Below are positions 59,206-64,000 of a stretch of 64,000 nucleotides of DNA, one piece after another. The position numbers and the translations under genes were made by a program. Positions within the stretch are counted from its first letter, which is position 1. Each line of letters opens with the position of its first letter. Origin of the DNA: Larix kaempferi (lineage: Eukaryota > Streptophyta > Pinopsida > Pinales > Pinaceae); the NCBI GenBank assembly GCA_027924585.1, contig BSBM01000123.1:12836001-12900000 (forward strand), in the 5' to 3' direction. The notes beneath the pieces are model-generated. The model was not told where the DNA came from, made no database searches, and saw only the letters and a program-made list of their open reading frames with translations.

Positions 59206-61710
59206 AGTGACATTATCTTACAAGAAAGAATATAATTTCTAAAGTTTCCTTTCTTTTTTTCTATTGTCATTAAAGTCAAATTAGTATCTATGTGTCATTA
59301 TCAAAGGTTTCCATTTAATAGCGAGTTTAGATGTTTGGGTGGGTCCCAATTCATTTGCCTAGCCAAAACACACTTTTTGGAGGCCAAAATGGGGGCTTTA
59401 GGAGGCGAAACACGCCCAAAACACCACATGATGTTTCTCCTGATATTTCCAAATCATGAAACTCGAAGGGAAACATTTCATGACATTTCCAGCACGTTTG
59501 GTACATGTTTCCACATTTCCTAGCATTTCAGAGGCTTGAAATGTTGGGCGGTTAGGGTGTTTCCTCCAACATAGGCCAAATAACAACATGTGATCCAAAA
59601 CGAATCCTCAAGAAACACAAAATGGTTTGTAAAGCTCTGTACACACAAGAATTTGACAAAAATTGAGGGTTGAAGAAAAAGAAAAGATAATGCAAGCATT
59701 AAAAAATTAAATGAAAAAATGAAAGGAAAAAAGACCATAAATGAAAAGAAATGAAATAGGAGAGCCGAGAGCTGGGGAATGGAAGGAAAAGAATGCTTGG
59801 CCTTCCATTACCCCCAGCGCTGCCCATATTTTCTTGAAATTTGATTCACAAAGGGTCTTTTGGCCAAGAGAAGAGAAGGAAAAAATAAATTGACCGTGTG
59901 AAATGTTTCCTGGCCTAGAGAGCCATAAGTTTGCATTGTAATTTGTAACCCTGCAAATTGTCACAAATAAAGACTAAACAACCATTCGAAGTTAGTTTTT
60001 CCATTTGGGTTTCCTTGGTAAAATATTTGTCTTATGTGTGTTTAAAACTTTCAATTGTTGTGTGAATTCCTTGTTGTATGTATGCTAGGACTCTGTTACT
60101 TTCTTCAATTATGAAATAATGGCTTTCTTCAATTATGAAATAATGCACAGATTCCCATTAAAATCCATACTCATGCAACATTGCAATTAAATGGTTGAAT
60201 CTACAACGCCCTCTCTCAATTATACAATAGTTGGTGCATTTACTCACTCAATAAAGCCACCACTTCACAAGTATGTGTTGCACACCCAGTGGACCCAACT
60301 TGAGGTATTTTGTTTAATGAACCTGCAACACATTTTCCCAATGCCTTGAGTGGTTCTGTCACTACTTGTTGGGTTATATAGACAATACCATTTTTCTTTA
60401 TCCCCTTGGGTGGACCACGTATTTAGAAATCATTACCATAACGTTCAGATAACCCAAACCATACTTTCCCTTGCTTAAAAAGGGATCGGCAGCTATGGTT
60501 GCAAAGCCGTTACCTTCCTTCAACCAATTGCTAATTTTCAATCCTTGAACTTGGCAACTATTTTGTTTTCAGACAGTTGCCATTGTTTGGAAGCAGTGTA
60601 CAGTATACTTCACTAATCATTTCATCTCCCTCACTTCCCTAAATGTCAGCAATCCCTCCAATGTAAGGTTCAACCTCCCAACATCTCATTTAGTATGTTT
60701 CTTGTGGTAAATCGTTTAATAGAACAGTCTGTAACAGTTGGATTGTTCCATTTGTCTTCTCCACTGGACAATTAAAATATGTGAGTGATGTTTGATATAG
60801 TTTATGAGAAGTCTCCAATTTTGATTTCTCTCTGCATTTGAATGCATACCTGTCAATTCTAGGTAACGTTACTATTGATCAAAACATTCCCTTTCTTATT
60901 CATTGTTGGAACAATTTATTTCTTTCAATGGGAATGACATCGTTAATGCTGGAGAGTTCTATTTTAATGTTTTGGGATTGACATCTTTACATATGCTAGA
61001 GTAATCCATTATAGTTGTTGTCGAACTGATATAGCATTGCCACTAAAACGTTTTTCTCCCTTGAGAGCATTGAAACATAGCTCCTATATGTAAAATTGAG
61101 AACATATCACCAATAATCGTTGGCCTAAGTGTGCATTGTATATTGATCTCAACATTGGGTAACATCTGTGGTAGTGTTGGAGTAAGCTGTGTGCCTACTC
61201 CTTGTCAATAAAGTGTTGAGAAGCATGGCCATTGAGCAAAGCATTGTTTGTATATATTGAGAATTGTATCCCTTTGTTGCTGGAGTGGTGTTGGCAATTG
61301 GATGCCCCAACTCAGAGCAAGAGCATATTTCCATTACCTTATTTTCCATCCAAGAGTCCATCAAAGACAATGTTGATAGTTCGCGAATTGGTGGGTTGAT
61401 ATACATGTCGCATATTGCCAAAGCATGTTTGAATGACAGTGGATAGACTTGTGACTTTGTTCTGTAGGCATGCTTGGACAACTGGACTAGCATAACACTC
61501 TTGAGCCACAGCCATTCATGTAAAGAGTGTTGATTGGTAATTGCCTTGGCATTACATGCATGCTAAGCAATAACGAGCTGAAAACTTGTAAGAGAAGTTT
61601 GCAATCAAAGGTGCATCAAGAATAGAGGTCTTGTAAACTGTTACAGCTTGAACTAGTAAGTAAATTTAAAGCCCCAAAGAACACAGCTAGCCCAACTACA
61701 ACCTAGAGGT
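59206..61710. other. No gene recognised
   Basis: Contains a perfect 24-bp tandem repeat at 60099-60146 (ctttcttcaattatgaaata...). A 114-codon minus-strand frame (61149-61493) has no recognised domain. Confidence 0.35.
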
Positions 61711-61738
61711 TGTTAATTTTTCAGTGCAGCTGCGAGAC

Positions 61739-62208
61739 CCATTCTCAGAGAGAATGGTACCCTAGTCAGTTAACTAGGGTTCCTGGTCAAGTTAACCAGG
61801 CAGAGTAATGTGTAAGACCCTAGAAGGTACCCTAGGGCCCCCAGCTGTCTCCTGGGGTTCTTGGTCGAGGACCAAGCAGATGGATGCCATGGCAAAGTCC
61901 CTAGCATGTGGCTAGGGCCCTTATTTGTCTCTAGGGTATTCTGGTCTAGAACCAGACGGTTTCTTGGTCATGATGACCAAGCAGATCCTGCAGGTTGAGA
62001 CAGAGACTTCCTAGGTCCTCCAGAAGGTTGATCAACATTCAGTCTAGGACTGAATGCTCAGCTTGAGGCTGAGGACCATTCTCTGGGAGAATGGAGAACC
62101 TAGTCATGGACCAGATGGTTGATCAACATGTCCCAGTCTACGACTGAGGCTCAGCCTTGGGCTGAGAAGCCATTCCTTGAGAATGGAGGCACTTGGTCAG
62201 TTACCAAG
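61739..62208 (+). repeat. Array of about 17 diverse stem-loops and palindromes
   Basis: Stem-loops (arm length): 61739-61757 (8), 61759-61780 (8), 61782-61800 (6), 61818-61837 (6), 61839-61857 (6), 61860-61876 (7), 61899-61917 (7), 61940-61956 (6), 61963-61981 (8), 62037-62055 (8), 62057-62073 (6), 62076-62094 (8), 62134-62146 (5), 62150-62166 (6), 62170-62186 (6), 62192-62208 (6). Perfect palindromes: TGCCATGGCA (61885-61894) and GTTGATCAAC twice (62027-62036, 62118-62127). The segment 62132-62208 reproduces a complete copia-LTR unit in the same order and orientation. Confidence 0.9.
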
Positions 62209-62589
62209 ATTATGATGTGTGATGCCCTCGTCTCCTAGGTCTTCGAGATGGATGAGTTGGTTGGTCTTCCCAAGGGACTGGCCACCCCTTATGGAAGCTA
62301 CTAACATTTGACCTAAGGAGCAGTTGAGAGGACCACATGATCACATCATCTGTGTGAACCCTTCCTTATACAATGATGATGTACTTTCAGTAGTATATGG
62401 AACTTTTGTACATTTGAGAGAGAGATGACTGGTTGAACCTTTCCACCTTGGGTGATTTACTTTTGGTCTTTTAGTGTTGTGGTACCCTATCTTTGATTTG
62501 TGGTAATTAGGGTCATTGACCCACCTTTTATTTATACCACTCTTATTGTTTTTGATCTTATGGGTACTTTAGATGTTTGACCACTTTCT

Positions 62590-62775
62590 GAGGTTCTTTT
62601 ATTTATTTATTTTATATTTTTATTTTTATCTTTTATTATTTTTATTTATTTTTACCTTTTATTTATTTTTATTTTTATATATTTTATATTTTTATTTTTA
62701 TTTTTTATTATTTTTATTTACTTTTATCCTTTATTATTTTTATTTATTTTTATCTTTTATTTTATTTTAAAGTGA
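62590..62775. repeat. (TTTTTA/TTTAT)-type low-complexity tract
   Basis: Near-continuous T runs separated by single A or TA; spurious open frame only. Confidence 0.9.
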
Positions 62776-62882
62776 CCTCTCCCTAATTTAATGAAATAAT
62801 ATTTTATTATTTTTTATCTTTTAATTTTTCCTAATTCTATGGTTTCCTAATTTAAAGGATTATTTTAATAATCCTATTATCC

Positions 62883-62890
62883 TATAAATA
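62883..62890 (+). promoter_or_regulatory. TATA box of the LTR starting at 61711
   Basis: TATAAATA about 670 bp downstream of the hairpin array, analogous to the copia LTR arrangement. Confidence 0.5.
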
Positions 62891-63299
62891 AAGGTCTTTT
62901 GTTTATCAATTAATATACAATACACATCTCAGCTCTGTCCTTTATTCTGTTTTGACGTCAAGGGTTTAGAGTCTGTTTGCTGCACCTTCACAATTTGTTA
63001 TGAAGGCCAACTACCTGCTGAAGTCTACCCTTCATCTCAGATCTGGTTTGGATAATTTGTTAGGGCTGACATTAAAGCTTATATGCTGCTGTTTACTTGA
63101 ACCACGGGCTTGAGAAGAAGTTATTATGCCTAGTCATGCAACCCGTGATTTCTTTGTAGGACATTTCTGCTGTTGTTTTTTTTTTGATCTGCTGCTATAG
63201 GATCCGATATGCTTCTATTGAGGTCCGATCTGCTATATATCTGCCTGTTGGGAAGGCTGTGACCCTAAAACCCAACCGTGAGGCCTATTTAGTCCTCGA

Positions 63300-63490
63300 T
63301 CTTCCTGCTGGTTGCTCATTTGTGGAGGCCGTGAGGCCTGAGGATCTAATCCAGTCTGCTGGTGACAAAATTGTGGAGGCCGTGAGGCCATAGGGTTTGA
63401 TCTACCCTGCTGTGTGCACACCAGTGAAGGCCGTGAGCTCCTTTGACCTAGATCTGCCTGTTGATAGTCATTTGTGAAGGCCACAGGTTG
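63300..63490. repeat. Degenerate short tandem repeat (gtggaggccgtgagg)
   Basis: Copies of gtgRaggccgtgag occur near 63322, 63374 and 63426, with a weaker one near 63475, at about 50-bp spacing and interleaved with gatct-gcctg words. Lies in the presumed transcribed part of the LTR. Confidence 0.65.
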
Positions 63491-64000
63491 TGTGAATAGT
63501 TTGGTCTGAGCCTTGTGTTATTTGTTTATGTTAAGACCTACCTGTGATCAAATCTGTACTGCTGAGACTTGACATTGACCAGATCTATATTATTGAGACT
63601 CGATCTATATGCTGAGATTTATTCTATGTAACTGTGGCCTGAGCCCTTGTGCTACTTGTTTGAGGCTTTTTAATGTTTGGGGTTAAAGCTTCTTTGTGTT
63701 GAGTCTTGTTTGGTACTGTCACTTCATCTGCTTGTTGACTGTTCATTTGTGAGGGCCTCAGTTTGTATGGACAGCTTGGACATTTATTATGTTGGTCTTG
63801 ATTGTGATTATCACTGTGTTTCTAACTGTCATTGACTATTTGGTTTTATCTCAACCTGTCATCTCTCTCTCTCTGGTTTGTACTACCCTCTTGTAGGGTC
63901 TGATAGTTTCCAGATTTGACTGGCCTCTCTGAGGCACAGTGTTTACTGAAAGTAAGTAACTCTTCTGAGTATTTTATAGGAAGGGTCCCACACACAAGTA

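Larger units (their letters stand above)
61711..64000 (+). mobile_element. LTR of a retrotransposon related to the copia LTR at its head, runs off the window
   Basis: It begins TGTTAATTTTTCAGTGCAGC, clearly akin to the copia LTR head (TGTTGATTTTTCCTGAGCAG), followed at once by the same CCATTCTC hairpin. A hairpin array follows (61739-62208), then T-rich DNA, a TATA box (62883) and likely transcribed sequence. No LTR end or primer site is seen before 64000, so it could be a 5' LTR or solo LTR. No polypurine tract precedes 61711, which argues against a 3' LTR. Confidence 0.7.

Noticed and set aside
62573-62770. 65-codon Phe/Leu/Tyr-rich frame
   Set aside because: Low-complexity T-rich tract, not a protein.

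Overview
The window reads as a repeat-dominated stretch of a large seed-plant nuclear genome. A gymnosperm is my best guess, from the mix of old, nested LTR retrotransposons, LINEs and hAT elements with almost no host gene; I cannot name a species from sequence alone. I found no intact protein-coding host gene, no rRNA or tRNA gene and no CRISPR array. The only recognisable host-gene sequence is a broken, intron-less CCCH zinc-finger (ZFN-type) pseudogene at about 32.3-33.1 kb. A second coding-like, unrecognised pseudogene lies at 57.4-58.4 kb.

Layout. 0-2.3 kb: pyrimidine-rich and AT-rich DNA followed by a hairpin-rich block. 2.5-4.5 kb: minus-strand copia gag fragment with primer-binding site and LTR. 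6.0-14.5 kb: a LINE split by a Ty3/gypsy element (LTRs sharing a TAGA duplication); the gypsy left LTR is itself split by a 3.6-kb hAT element with a perfect 8-bp target duplication, and its interior holds a third, short hAT-like element and a piece of another LTR element. 16-24 kb: a second piece of that LTR element and several LINE fragments, the longest with RT and RNase H. 24.8 kb: a tRNA-type SINE. 25.7-26.35 kb: a solo LTR with perfect duplication. 35.03-42.5 kb: a young, complete Ty1/copia element on the minus strand. 43.9-57.4 kb: an old minus-strand Ty3/gypsy element, interrupted by a MITE in one LTR and a 3.7-kb hAT element between RT and RNase H. 61.7 kb to the end: the start of another LTR.

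The most interesting signal is an array of short perfect stem-loops in the 5' (U3) part of LTRs. Each copia LTR carries about 4.5 tandem copies of an 86-bp unit made of four hairpins in fixed order. The LTR starting at 61711 shares the same LTR head and a more diverged array of about 17 stem-loops. Between the arrays several stem bases change on both arms together while some loops stay alike, as if the folded or palindromic form matters.

Other points: the copia polyprotein is open over 1,337 codons except for three in-frame stops, all TAG, at least one where glutamine (CAG) is expected, which fits decay of methylated CHG sites. Three LTRs carry GTCGGC (GCCGAC on the other strand, a DREB/CBF-type core) upstream of their TATA boxes. 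All boundaries and identities were read by eye, without alignment software.
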